NCBI GenBank assembly: GCA_938003835.1 | Contig: CALKXJ010000007.1 | Coordinates: 428,890-492,889 of the forward strand | Reading direction: 5' to 3' | Length of the DNA: 64,000 nt | Source of the DNA: an uncultured Bryobacteraceae bacterium | GTDB lineage: Bacteria; Acidobacteriota; Terriglobia; Bryobacterales; Bryobacteraceae | Part shown: positions 17,123 to 25,560 of the stretch, one piece after another | How the letters are laid out: each line of letters begins with the position of its first letter | How positions within the stretch are numbered: the first letter of the stretch is position 1 | Position numbers and translations under genes: made by a program | Notes under the pieces: model-generated | Seen by the model: the letters and a program-made list of their open reading frames with translations, nothing else | Told to the model about the DNA's origin: nothing | The model's database searches: none

Positions 17123-18031
17123 ATGAATCTATCAAGACGCGCTCTGCTGGCCGCGCCGCTCGCGTCCGCTGCGCCCGAAGCCGCCCAGCCCGCCGGCGCT
17201 CGGCGCCGGATCCGCCTGGCCGTCTCCACGTATTCCTACTGGCATTTCCGCGGGGAGAAGTATCCGGTGGAGAAGGTGATCGAGGAGGCGGGCCGGCTGG
17301 GCTTCGACGGCGTGGAGATCCTTCACCGGCAGATGGCCTCCGAGGCGCCCGAGTACGTCAACGGGCTCAAGCGGCTGGCCTTCACGAACGGCCTGGCTCT
17401 GGTGATGCTCTCCATTCACCAGAGCTTCGTCTCGCCGGACGCCGAGGTTCGCCGCGCCAACGTCGAGCACACCCGGCGGGCCATCGCGCTGGCGGCCCGG
17501 CTCGGCATCCCGGCGATCCGGCTCAACTCCGGCCGCTGGGGCACCATCAAATCGTTCGATGAGCTGATGAAGGTACGGGGAGCGGAGCCGCCTCTTGCCG
17601 GCTACCGCGATGAGGACGCCTTCGCCTGGTGCATCGAGGCGATTCGCGAGTGCCTACCCGCGGCCGAGGAGGCCGGCGTCATGCTGGCGCTCGAGAACCA
17701 CTGGGGTCTCACCACGCGCCCGGAGGCGGTGCTGCGCATCGTGCGGGCGGTCGATTCCCCCTGGCTGGGCGTCAACCTGGACACCGGAAACTGGGCCGGC
17801 GACCCGTATCCGCAGATCGAAATGCTGGCGCCCTACGCCACCATCGTCCAGGCCAAGACCTATTTCGGCGGCGGGGAGTGGTACACGCTCGAGCTCGACT
17901 ACCGGCGCATCGCCTCCATCCTGCGCGCCGCCGGCTTCCGCGGCTGGGTCTCGCTCGAGATGGAAGGAAAGGAAGACCCCGCCACGGCTGTCCCCAAGAG
18001 TCTCGAGCTGCTGCGCGAGGCCTTCGCGTGA
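17123..18031 (+). CDS. Sugar phosphate isomerase/epimerase-like TIM-barrel protein, exported
   Basis: 302 residues. N-terminal [14 protein letters not shown] looks like a Tat signal. The rest is an AP-endonuclease-2-type xylose-isomerase-like barrel: [31 protein letters not shown] and a final [12 protein letters not shown] strand carry metal-binding Glu, His and Asp residues. Acidobacteria and Planctomycetes carry many such Tat-exported isomerase-like proteins with unknown sugars as substrates. A strong Shine-Dalgarno precedes the ATG. It overlaps the downstream methyltransferase gene by 4 bp (GTGA). Confidence 0.8.
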   Translation: MNLSRRALLAAPLASAAPEAAQPAGARRRIRLAVSTYSYWHFRGEKYPVEKVIEEAGRLGFDGVEILHRQMASEAPEYVNGLKRLAFTNGLALVMLSIHQSFVSPDAEVRRANVEHTRRAIALAARLGIPAIRLNSGRWGTIKSFDELMKVRGAEPPLAGYRDEDAFAWCIEAIRECLPAAEEAGVMLALENHWGLTTRPEAVLRIVRAVDSPWLGVNLDTGNWAGDPYPQIEMLAPYATIVQAKTYFGGGEWYTLELDYRRIASILRAAGFRGWVSLEMEGKEDPATAVPKSLELLREAFA

Positions 18032-18609
18032 ATCGAATCGAGAGGTTTCTGGTCAACAGCCACCTGCGCTCGCGCTGTGTGGCGCGCTATGCCGAGCGAA
18101 TGGTGGCCATGATCCGCCCGGGACGCGGAACCCGGCTTCTTGATGTCGGCTGCGGCAACGGCGCGGCCACCCTCTGGCTGGCGCGTCGTTTTCCGGTCTC
18201 CATCACTGCCATCGATCTCGATCCCGCCCAGGTCCGCCTCGCCTGCACCGCCGCAGGGAGCTCGCCGGCGATTCGCTTTTTGATCGCCGACGCCCGGCGG
18301 CTGCCCTTCTCCCCAGGCGCCTTCGATATCGTCTGGACCAACAAGACCACGCACCACATCCCGCAGTGGCAGGAGGCGTTTCGGGAAATGGTGCGCGTGC
18401 TTCGGCCCGGCGGGCATCTCATTTATTGCGACTTCGCCGGACCGAAGTGGCTGAGCTCGTTTCTGCGGCGTCTGGGCGGAGACGATTTCGGTTGGCCGGT
18501 CCGCGGGCAACTGCACGCGCTGGCCGGAGAATCCGGACTCGAGGTCGTTCATCTAAAGCCGAGAATGCTCAATTATGAGGCGATCTGGCGCAGAGGAGGC
18601 GATCGATGA
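18028..18609 (+). CDS. SAM-dependent methyltransferase (class I)
   Basis: 193 residues from a GTG start at 18028 that shares GTGA with the isomerase stop. Motif I is [16 protein letters not shown], the acidic residue at the end of strand 2 is in [10 protein letters not shown], and post-motif [19 protein letters not shown] and [13 protein letters not shown] follow the UbiE/methyltransf-11 pattern. The acceptor is not evident. Middle gene of the isomerase-methyltransferase-SDR operon. Confidence 0.85.
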   Translation: MNRIERFLVNSHLRSRCVARYAERMVAMIRPGRGTRLLDVGCGNGAATLWLARRFPVSITAIDLDPAQVRLACTAAGSSPAIRFLIADARRLPFSPGAFDIVWTNKTTHHIPQWQEAFREMVRVLRPGGHLIYCDFAGPKWLSSFLRRLGGDDFGWPVRGQLHALAGESGLEVVHLKPRMLNYEAIWRRGGDR

Positions 18610-19304
18610 TCGATGTGAGTGGGACTCTTGTCCTGATCACCGGAGCCAACGGCGGCCTGGGCCGCCATGTCACGAACACCTTCCTGGAAGCCGGGGCGAC
18701 GGTAGCGGGCGCGTCGCGCTCGATTCGCAACGAGGACTTCCCCCATGCGCGGTTTCGGGCCTTCCCCGCCGAGCTCTCCAGCAGCTCGGCCGCGCAGGCT
18801 TTGGTGGCAGCCGTCACGGCCCGGCTGGGCCGCATCGACGCCCTGGTCCACCTGGTGGGAGGATTCGCCGGAGGAAGCAGCATCGCGGAGACTGACGATG
18901 TGGTGCTCGAGGAGATGCTGGGCGTCAATCTTCGCCCGGCGTTTTATATGGCGAAGGCGGTCCTGCCCGGCATGCGCGAAGCGGGCGCAGGCCGGATCGT
19001 CATGATCGGCACTCGGGCGGCGCTCGAGCCGCAAGCGGGTACGGCCGCCTACGCGGCCAGCAAGGCCGCCCTGCTGGCGCTGGTTCGTTCCATCGCGCTC
19101 GAATACAAGCCCTACGGCATCACGGCCAACGCCATCGTGCCCGGCACGATCGATACGCCGGCCAACCGCGCCGCCATGCCCCGGGCCGATTTTTCCACCT
19201 GGGTCGACCCGGGCCGGATCGCCGAGGTCGCCCTCTGGCTGGTCTCTGATGCCGCGGCGGCCGTCACCGGCGCCTGGATCCCCGTCTACGGGCGGAACGC
19301 CTGA
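18606..19304 (+). CDS. Short-chain dehydrogenase/reductase
   Basis: 232 residues, classical SDR. Cofactor motif TGANGGLGR (about 12-20), NNAG-equivalent LVHLVGGFAGG, catalytic Tyr and Lys in YAASKAALLAL, and a Ser equivalent position in IGTRAAL that reads Thr/Arg rather than Ser. The first-strand acidic residue is unclear, so NAD versus NADP is open. The start overlaps the methyltransferase stop (ATGA). It converges on the ACT protein gene. Confidence 0.85.
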   Translation: MIDVSGTLVLITGANGGLGRHVTNTFLEAGATVAGASRSIRNEDFPHARFRAFPAELSSSSAAQALVAAVTARLGRIDALVHLVGGFAGGSSIAETDDVVLEEMLGVNLRPAFYMAKAVLPGMREAGAGRIVMIGTRAALEPQAGTAAYAASKAALLALVRSIALEYKPYGITANAIVPGTIDTPANRAAMPRADFSTWVDPGRIAEVALWLVSDAAAAVTGAWIPVYGRNA

Positions 19305-19317
19305 ACTCCGGCGGCGC

Positions 19318-19779
19318 TTACTTCTTCCTCTTGGCCGGCGCGGCCTTCTTCGCCGGTGCGCCTACCTTACGGACGATGGAGGAAACCTTTTTCAGGTCCT
19401 CCTCGTTCTCCAGGCCGATGACAGCCGAATAGCGCCCCTCGAGCACCTGAGCGACCATGAAGCTCAGGTTCACGCCCGCTTCCGCGATCGCCTTCGAGAG
19501 CTTGTGGCCCAGGCCGGGCTCGTTGTCGCCCTGAACCAGCAGCGCGGGGAAACCCGCCTCGCTCAGCCCGGCCGATTGGGCGGCCGCGGTGATCTTCTTG
19601 CCCGAGACCGGATGGATCTCGATGACCGCCCGGGTCTCCTGGCCGGGGATCCGGTAGCCCATTACGACCTGCAAGTCGGCCCCGGCGGCGGCTAGCGGCT
19701 CGAGCGTCTGGGCCAGCATCCCGGGCTTGTTTTCGACCTCCGTGCGCCAGAGCGTGATCTTCTTCACAGCAACTGCCAT
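19318..19779 (-). CDS. Tandem ACT-domain protein
   Basis: 153 residues with two ACT-like units: one from about residue 8 (TEVENKPGMLAQTLEPLA) and one from about 80 (DNEPGLGHKLSKAIAEAG), then a basic Ala/Lys tail (APAKKAAPAKRKK). ACT domains bind amino acids and regulate enzymes; no enzyme is fused here, so it is a stand-alone sensor. The Shine-Dalgarno AAAGGAGG before the ATG is nearly perfect, suggesting high expression. Divergent from an aminotransferase gene, which could be its regulatory target, though nothing in the sequence proves this. Confidence 0.75.
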   Translation of the reverse strand: MAVAVKKITLWRTEVENKPGMLAQTLEPLAAAGADLQVVMGYRIPGQETRAVIEIHPVSGKKITAAAQSAGLSEAGFPALLVQGDNEPGLGHKLSKAIAEAGVNLSFMVAQVLEGRYSAVIGLENEEDLKKVSSIVRKVGAPAKKAAPAKRKK

Positions 19780-19884
19780 GGCAACTGTCCTCCTTTGCGG
19801 GTGAAGGTAACGAATCCGCCTCCGGCAAAAAATCTACTCCGGCTTCGGCGCGAAATCAAGAGGGAAAACGAAAAAATCGCTAAC

Positions 19885-21093
19885 ATGGCTTCGAGAATGT
19901 CTGAGATCTCGAGTGCAATCTCCGCCCGAAGCCGCCTGCTTCAGCCCACCGCCGTCAATTCGATCCTCGCCGAGGTGGCCGAGCTGCGCCGCCAGGGCCG
20001 CCGGCTTGTCTCGCTGATGCGGGGCGAGCCGGACCTGCCCACGCCCGCGCACATCGTCGAGGCCGCCTGCCGGGCGCTGCGGGACGGGCGGACCCACTAC
20101 CCGGACAACCGGGGCGAGCCGGCCCTCCGGGAGGCGATCGCCGAGAAACTCTACCGGGAAAACGGGCTGACCTATGACCCCGGCTCGGAGATCCTGGTAA
20201 CCACCGGCGCCACGTTCGCCCTCTGGGCCGCCCTGACAGCCCTGCTCAATGAAGGCGAGGAGGTGTTGCTGCCGGAGCCGATCTACGATGCCTATACGCC
20301 TGTGATCCGGCTGGCCGGAGGACGCGTCCGCCCCGTGCGGGCGCGGCTGGGCGGCGGCCGCTACAGCCTCACGGGCGAGGACCTGGAGGCAGCCTGGAAC
20401 CCGGCGGCGAAACTGCTTCTCGTGAACACCCCCTGGAACCCTACCGGGACAGTGCTCACCCGCGACGAGCTCGCCTTGGTGGCCGCCTTCGCCGCGCGCC
20501 GGAACCTGGTTGTCGTCAGCGACGAGATCTATGAGGCCTTCACCTACGACGGGCGCGTTCACCTCTCCCCGGCGGCTCTCGGTGAGGAGATCCGCGAGCG
20601 AACCATCCTGATCAACAGCCTTTCGAAGACCTACGCCATGACGGGCTGGCGCGCCGGCTATGCGGCCGGCCCGCGCGCCATCATCGATGCGATGTACTTG
20701 GTCCTCCAGCAGTCGAGCCGCGGCCCGGCGACCTTTGTCCAGGATGCCGCTGTCGCCGCGCTGCGTGGTTCCCGGGAGCGGGTCGAGGCGATGCGGGCCG
20801 AATACGAGCGACGGCGCGCGCTGGTCGTCGAGCGCCTCGACGGGGCAGGCCGGGCGCGCCTGATCAGGCCCGAGGGTGGCTTCTTCGCCCTGCTCGAGGT
20901 GCGCGCTCTCGGCCGGACGTCGGATGAGATCCGGCGGCGCCTGCTCGAAGAGCACGGCGTCGTCGTGGTGCACGGCTCGGCCTACGGGCCGGCCGGCGAG
21001 GGAACCTTGCGGATCTCCTTCGCCGCCGGGGGCGAGACGCTCGAAGACGGCCTCGCCCGCCTCCGCGAGGGCCTGGAGGGACTGGCCGGCTGA
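19885..21093 (+). CDS. Class I PLP-dependent aminotransferase (aspartate aminotransferase-like)
   Basis: 402 residues from the ATG at 19885 (a second ATG at 19897; an in-frame upstream extension to 19795 seems unlikely). Fold type I features: TTGATFALW, NTPWNPTG, SDEIYEAF and the PLP Lys in NSLSKTYAMTGWRAGY; a C-terminal Arg in GTLRISFA would bind the substrate carboxylate. Substrate range (aspartate, aromatic, prephenate or other) cannot be settled. No good Shine-Dalgarno is near the chosen start. A similar but separate aminotransferase lies at 41299. Confidence 0.85.
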   Translation: MASRMSEISSAISARSRLLQPTAVNSILAEVAELRRQGRRLVSLMRGEPDLPTPAHIVEAACRALRDGRTHYPDNRGEPALREAIAEKLYRENGLTYDPGSEILVTTGATFALWAALTALLNEGEEVLLPEPIYDAYTPVIRLAGGRVRPVRARLGGGRYSLTGEDLEAAWNPAAKLLLVNTPWNPTGTVLTRDELALVAAFAARRNLVVVSDEIYEAFTYDGRVHLSPAALGEEIRERTILINSLSKTYAMTGWRAGYAAGPRAIIDAMYLVLQQSSRGPATFVQDAAVAALRGSRERVEAMRAEYERRRALVVERLDGAGRARLIRPEGGFFALLEVRALGRTSDEIRRRLLEEHGVVVVHGSAYGPAGEGTLRISFAAGGETLEDGLARLREGLEGLAG

Positions 21094-21208
21094 AGATTCC
21101 CCCTGCCCGTGCTGGCGGGGTCAGGCGCAACTAGGATGGCGGGGAGCGGAATCAAAGGTGGGAAACAGATCGGTCTTGAGTTAGCAGATCACCGGGCGTG
21201 ACGCTCGA

Positions 21209-21238
21209 TTGACACCGCTTCAAGGCCCCTGCTAGATT
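21209..21238 (+). promoter_or_regulatory. Sigma70-type promoter for the glycine cleavage operon
   Basis: TTGACA (21209-21214), an 18-bp spacer and TAGATT (21233-21238). The gcvT ATG begins 10 bases after the -10 box, so the predicted transcript has a leader of only a few nucleotides and no Shine-Dalgarno. A glycine riboswitch cannot fit between this promoter and the start. Confidence 0.6.
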
Positions 21239-21247
21239 GGGCTTTCC

Positions 21248-22351
21248 ATGAGCGAGCGGGCTCAGCTCCGAGTGACGCCGCTGCATGCAATGCATCGTCG
21301 CCTCGGAGCCCGCATGGTCGATTTCGGCGGCTGGGAGATGCCCGTCTATTACACGAGCATTCTCGAGGAGCACCATGCCGTGCGCCGCAACGTCGGCCTG
21401 TTCGACGTCAGCCACATGGGCGAAATCGACATTCGCGGCCCGGAGGCACTCCGGCTGGTCAACTACGCCGCGACGAACGATGCCGGGCGCCTGGTCCCCG
21501 GCCGGGCGCAGTACTCGGCCCTGCTTTACGAGCATGGCGGCTTCGTCGATGACATCCTGGTGCACATGGTCGCTCCGGACCATTACTTTCTCTGCGTCAA
21601 CGCGGCCAACCAGGAAAAGGATTACCGGCACCTTCAGGCGATCAACCGCTTCGACGCCGAGGTCGAATTTTCGAGCGACCGCTATGTCCAGCTCGCCATC
21701 CAGGGGCCCCGGGCGGAGGCGACGATCCAGAAGCTGACGCCGGTGGCGCTCGGAGCGATCCGGTACTACCATTTCGTCGATGGCGAGGTCTGCGGGCGGC
21801 CCGCCCGAATCGCCCGCACGGGCTATACCGGCGAAGACGGCTTTGAGATCTACATCGCCCCGGAGGGCGCCGTCGAGACCTGGCAAGCTATCCTCGAGGC
21901 GGGCGCTGAGTTCTCGATCCGGCCCTGCGGCCTGGGCGCGCGCAACACGCTGCGCCTGGAGGCCAGGATGGCTCTCTACGGGCATGAGATCGATGCTTCG
22001 ATCAATCCGTTCGAGGCGGAGCTGGCCTGGATCGTGAAGCTGGAGAAAGGCGACTTCCACGGGCGCCAGGCGCTGCTCAAGCTGAAAGACTCGGTGCGGC
22101 GCAAGCTGGTCGGCTTCGAGATGCGCGGCCGGGGCGTCGCCCGCGACGGCCACCCGGTTTACCTCGACGGGCGGCCGGCCGGATGGGTGACGAGCGGCGG
22201 TCCTTCCCCCACCCTCAACAAGAACATCGGCCTGGCCTATCTGCCGGTGGCGGCGGCCGAGACCGGCCGGCTGATCCACATCGGAATCCGGGGCCACCAG
22301 ATCGAGGCCCTCATCGTACCAACGCCGTTTTATAAGCGAGGCAAGTCCTAA
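21248..22351 (+). CDS. gcvT: Glycine cleavage system T protein (aminomethyltransferase)
   Basis: 367 residues, normal length. N-terminal LHAMHRRLGARMVDFGGWEMPV and DVSHMGEIDIRG are signature stretches; the catalytic Asp lies in the first of these blocks as in known T proteins, and GYTGEDGFEIY and GLGARNTLRLEA follow. It moves the aminomethyl carbon from H-protein lipoamide to tetrahydrofolate, releasing ammonia. First gene of gcvT-gcvH-gcvPA-gcvPB. The stop and the gcvH start overlap by one base. Confidence 0.95.
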   Translation: MSERAQLRVTPLHAMHRRLGARMVDFGGWEMPVYYTSILEEHHAVRRNVGLFDVSHMGEIDIRGPEALRLVNYAATNDAGRLVPGRAQYSALLYEHGGFVDDILVHMVAPDHYFLCVNAANQEKDYRHLQAINRFDAEVEFSSDRYVQLAIQGPRAEATIQKLTPVALGAIRYYHFVDGEVCGRPARIARTGYTGEDGFEIYIAPEGAVETWQAILEAGAEFSIRPCGLGARNTLRLEARMALYGHEIDASINPFEAELAWIVKLEKGDFHGRQALLKLKDSVRRKLVGFEMRGRGVARDGHPVYLDGRPAGWVTSGGPSPTLNKNIGLAYLPVAAAETGRLIHIGIRGHQIEALIVPTPFYKRGKS

Positions 22352-22737
22352 TGTACCCGCAAGAGTTCCGTTATACGAAAGAGCACGAATGGGTGACGGT
22401 CTCCGGCGACATCGCCACGATCGGCATTACCGATTACGCCCAGAAGGAGCTCGGCGACATCGTCTACGTCGACCTGCCCCGGGTTGGCGATGCGGTGGTG
22501 GCCGGCAAGACGATGGGCTCGGTCGAGTCCGTCAAGGCGGTCTCGGACATCTACTCGCCGGTCACCGGGGAGGTCGTCGAGGTCAATGGCGCACTGGCGG
22601 AAGCGCCCGAGAAAGTCAACCAGGACCCCCACGGGGAAGCCTGGCTGGTCAAGGTCAAGCTCGCCGACCCGGAAGAAATAAACCGTCTGTTGACCGCCGC
22701 CGAGTATCAATCCTATGTAGAAGCCGTTCAGAGGTAA
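22351..22737 (+). CDS. gcvH: Glycine cleavage system H protein
   Basis: 128 residues. The lipoylated Lys lies in GSVESVKAVSDIYSPV. YTKEHEWV and the hybrid barrel-sandwich fold are intact. It shuttles the aminomethyl group between P, T and L proteins in the cytoplasm. ATG directly after gcvT. Confidence 0.95.
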   Translation: MYPQEFRYTKEHEWVTVSGDIATIGITDYAQKELGDIVYVDLPRVGDAVVAGKTMGSVESVKAVSDIYSPVTGEVVEVNGALAEAPEKVNQDPHGEAWLVKVKLADPEEINRLLTAAEYQSYVEAVQR

Positions 22738-22743
22738 CCCTCG

Positions 22744-24063
22744 TTGCGCTATTTGCCTCACTCTGACGAAGAGCGGCGCCAGATGCTGGCGGCCTGCGGC
22801 CTGGGCTCCGAGGCCGACCTCTACCGCCAGCTCCCGCCGGACGTCCGCCTGGAGCGCCCGCTGGCGTTGGGAGGGGGCCTCTCCGAATACGAGATTCTCG
22901 ACTATTTCCGCGCCCGCGCGGCCGAGAATGCTTCCGGCTACGCCTCCTTTCTCGGCGCAGGGGTCTACTATCACTACCGGCCCGTGCTGGTCGACGTCGT
23001 CCTCTCCCGGGGCGAGTTCCTGACCTCCTACACGCCCTATCAGTCCGAGATCTCTCAGGGCACGCTGACGACAATCTTCGAATTCCAGACGCTGATGTGC
23101 CAGCTCACCGGCATGGAGGTGGCCAACGCCTCGATGTACGACGGCTCGACGGCGGTGCCCGAGGCCGCGCTGATGGCGATGCGGCTGACGCGCCGGGAGC
23201 GGGTTGTGGCGGCGCGGACCTTGCATCCGGAATACCGCGAGGTGCTGAGAACCTACGGCCGGAGCCAGGGTGTGGAGATCGAGGAGTTCGGCTACGACGA
23301 CGAGCTGGGCAGCGCGGATCTGGAGGATCTGGCCGCCAGGGTCGACGACCGGACCGCCGCGGTGATTCTCCAGCAGCCGAACTTCTTCGGCGTGGTTGAG
23401 GAGGTGCGGGAGGCGGCCGAGATCGCCCACCGGCGCGGGTCGTTGCTGGTGGTGATCTTCTCGGAGGCCGTCTCGCTCGGTCTGCTGGCGCCGCCCATCG
23501 AGGCCGACATCGTGGCGGGCGAGCTCCAGTCCTTCGCCATCCCGCCGAGTTACGGCGGGCCGTTCGCCGGCGTCATCGCCACCAAGGAGAAATTTGTCCG
23601 GCAACTGCCGGGACGGCTGGTCGGCCAGACCACCGATGCGGCGGGCAACCGCGCCTTCTGCCTTACTCTTACAACGCGCGAGCAGCACATCCGGCGCGAG
23701 AAGGCGACCTCGAACATCTGCACGAACCAGAACCTGATCGCCCTGGCGGCGACCGTGTTCCTGACGGTGTACGGGCGCCGCGGCCTGCGGGAGCTGGCCG
23801 AGCAGAATCTAAGCAAGGCCCACTACTTGGCGGGCCGCCTGCCGCAGCGGTTCTTCGGTCCCTTCTTCAACGAATTTGTGGCGCGCACCGCGGCGCGGTC
23901 CCCGGAAGAGATCAACCGGCGGCTGCTCGAGCGCCGAATCTTGGGCGGTCTGCCGCTGGGCCGATATTATCCGGAGCTGTCCGACTGCATGCTGCTTTGC
24001 GCCACGGAGATGTCGCGCCGGCAGGATATGGATACGCTGGCGGAGGTCTTTCTGGGCCGATGA
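22744..24063 (+). CDS. gcvPA: Glycine dehydrogenase (decarboxylating) subunit 1
   Basis: 439 residues, TTG start at 22744 with AGAGG upstream at the end of gcvH. This is the N-terminal half of the P protein in organisms that split it in two. RYLPHSDEERRQML opens the protein, and SYTPYQSEISQG and NASMYDGSTA are typical. Fold type I but without the PLP lysine, which is on subunit 2. The stop overlaps gcvPB (ATGA at 24060). Confidence 0.95.
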   Translation: MRYLPHSDEERRQMLAACGLGSEADLYRQLPPDVRLERPLALGGGLSEYEILDYFRARAAENASGYASFLGAGVYYHYRPVLVDVVLSRGEFLTSYTPYQSEISQGTLTTIFEFQTLMCQLTGMEVANASMYDGSTAVPEAALMAMRLTRRERVVAARTLHPEYREVLRTYGRSQGVEIEEFGYDDELGSADLEDLAARVDDRTAAVILQQPNFFGVVEEVREAAEIAHRRGSLLVVIFSEAVSLGLLAPPIEADIVAGELQSFAIPPSYGGPFAGVIATKEKFVRQLPGRLVGQTTDAAGNRAFCLTLTTREQHIRREKATSNICTNQNLIALAATVFLTVYGRRGLRELAEQNLSKAHYLAGRLPQRFFGPFFNEFVARTAARSPEEINRRLLERRILGGLPLGRYYPELSDCMLLCATEMSRRQDMDTLAEVFLGR

Positions 24064-25547
24064 TCAAAAAGGTCCGCTCGCACGTCTCGCAGAACGAGCC
24101 GCTCATCTTCGAGGTGAGCTCGCCGGGCAAGGCGGCCTATCAGTTGCCGGCGCTCGATGTGCCGGCGGTCGCACCGGAGGCGGCGCTCGGCGGGGAGAAC
24201 GTGCGCGCCGACATCGAAGGCTTTCCCGAGGTGAGCGAAGTGGAGGCCGTCCGCCACTTCACCCGGCTCTCCACCCACAACTACGCCATCGACTACGGGC
24301 TCTATCCGCTGGGCTCGTGCACGATGAAGTACAACCCGCGGCTGAACGAGGTGGTGGCGCGTCTGGACGGATTGGCGTGGATCCACCCCTATCAACCGGA
24401 CGAGCTGACGCAGGGCGCGCTCGAAATCCTGGCGCGCCTGGAGGCGGCGCTCGCCGAGATCACCGGCATGGACGCAGTCACGCTCCAGCCGGCCGCCGGC
24501 GCCCATGGTGAGCTGACGGGCCTGCTGCTGATCCGGGCGGCGCTCTCTGCCCGGGGCAATCCCCGGAAAAAGGTCCTCATTCCCGACTCGGCGCACGGAA
24601 CGAATCCCGCCACGGTCACCATGGCGGGTTACGTTTGCGAGAACATCGCCTCCAACGACCGGGGCATGGTCGACGTCGAGGCGCTGGCGCGCGCGGTCGA
24701 TGAGGATGTGGCGGCGCTGATGGTGACCAACCCGAACACGCTCGGCGTCTTCGAGGTCAACATCCATCGGATTGCCGAGATCCTTCACGCGAAGGGCGCC
24801 ATGGTCTACATGGACGGCGCCAACATGAACGCCCTCACCGGCATCGCGCGGCCGGGCGACTTTGGCGTCGACGTCATGCATCTGAACCTGCACAAGACCT
24901 TTTCGACGCCGCACGGCGGGGGCGGCCCGGGCGCCGGTCCGGTGGCCGTCAAACGGCACCTTGAGCCGTTCCTGCCGGTTCCTCGCCTGGTGCGCGGCGG
25001 GCAGGGCTGGCGCTGGGACTACGACCGGCCGCAATCGATCGGTCGGGTCCGCGCTTTCTACGGCAACTTCGGCGTGCTGGTGCGCGCGCTCGCCTACATC
25101 CTGGCCCACGGCGCCGAGGGGTTACGCCAAGCGACGCTCGATGCGATCCTCAACGCCACCTACGTGCGCAAGCGCCTGGAGGCTTACTACGAGCTGCCGC
25201 ATCAGGAGCCGACCATGCACGAGTGCGTCTTCAGCGACAGCCGGCAGGCGCGGCACGGCGTGCGCACCATGGACATCGCCAAGCGGCTCATCGACTACGG
25301 CTTCCACCCGTACACGGTGAGCTTTCCGCTGATCGTTCCCGGGGCGATGATGATCGAGCCGACCGAGACCGAAAGCAAGCAGGAACTCGACCTGTTCATC
25401 GACGCGCTGATCTCGATCGCCCGCGAGGCCGAGGAGAACCCGGAGCTGGTGAAGACGGCGCCGCATTCGACCCGCGTGCGCCGCGTCGACGAGGTCACGG
25501 CCGCCCGCAAGCCGGTGCTGCGCTGGCGGCCGGACCCCGCTTTTTGA
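24060..25547 (+). CDS. gcvPB: Glycine dehydrogenase (decarboxylating) subunit 2
   Basis: 495 residues from the ATG at 24060. The PLP-binding Lys is in HLNLHKTFSTPHGGGG, with YPLGSCTMKYNP near the N-terminus. With GcvPA it decarboxylates glycine and loads the aminomethyl group on GcvH. Last gene of the operon; the dihydrolipoamide dehydrogenase gene is not nearby, as is common since it is shared with other complexes. Confidence 0.95.
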   Translation: MIKKVRSHVSQNEPLIFEVSSPGKAAYQLPALDVPAVAPEAALGGENVRADIEGFPEVSEVEAVRHFTRLSTHNYAIDYGLYPLGSCTMKYNPRLNEVVARLDGLAWIHPYQPDELTQGALEILARLEAALAEITGMDAVTLQPAAGAHGELTGLLLIRAALSARGNPRKKVLIPDSAHGTNPATVTMAGYVCENIASNDRGMVDVEALARAVDEDVAALMVTNPNTLGVFEVNIHRIAEILHAKGAMVYMDGANMNALTGIARPGDFGVDVMHLNLHKTFSTPHGGGGPGAGPVAVKRHLEPFLPVPRLVRGGQGWRWDYDRPQSIGRVRAFYGNFGVLVRALAYILAHGAEGLRQATLDAILNATYVRKRLEAYYELPHQEPTMHECVFSDSRQARHGVRTMDIAKRLIDYGFHPYTVSFPLIVPGAMMIEPTETESKQELDLFIDALISIAREAEENPELVKTAPHSTRVRRVDEVTAARKPVLRWRPDPAF

Positions 25548-25560
25548 TTCGTCGCGCGCC

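Noticed and set aside
21094..21247. Glycine riboswitch before gcvT
   Set aside because: The 154-bp gap has a consensus promoter ending next to the ATG, leaving no room in the transcript, and the tandem aptamer core was not seen.
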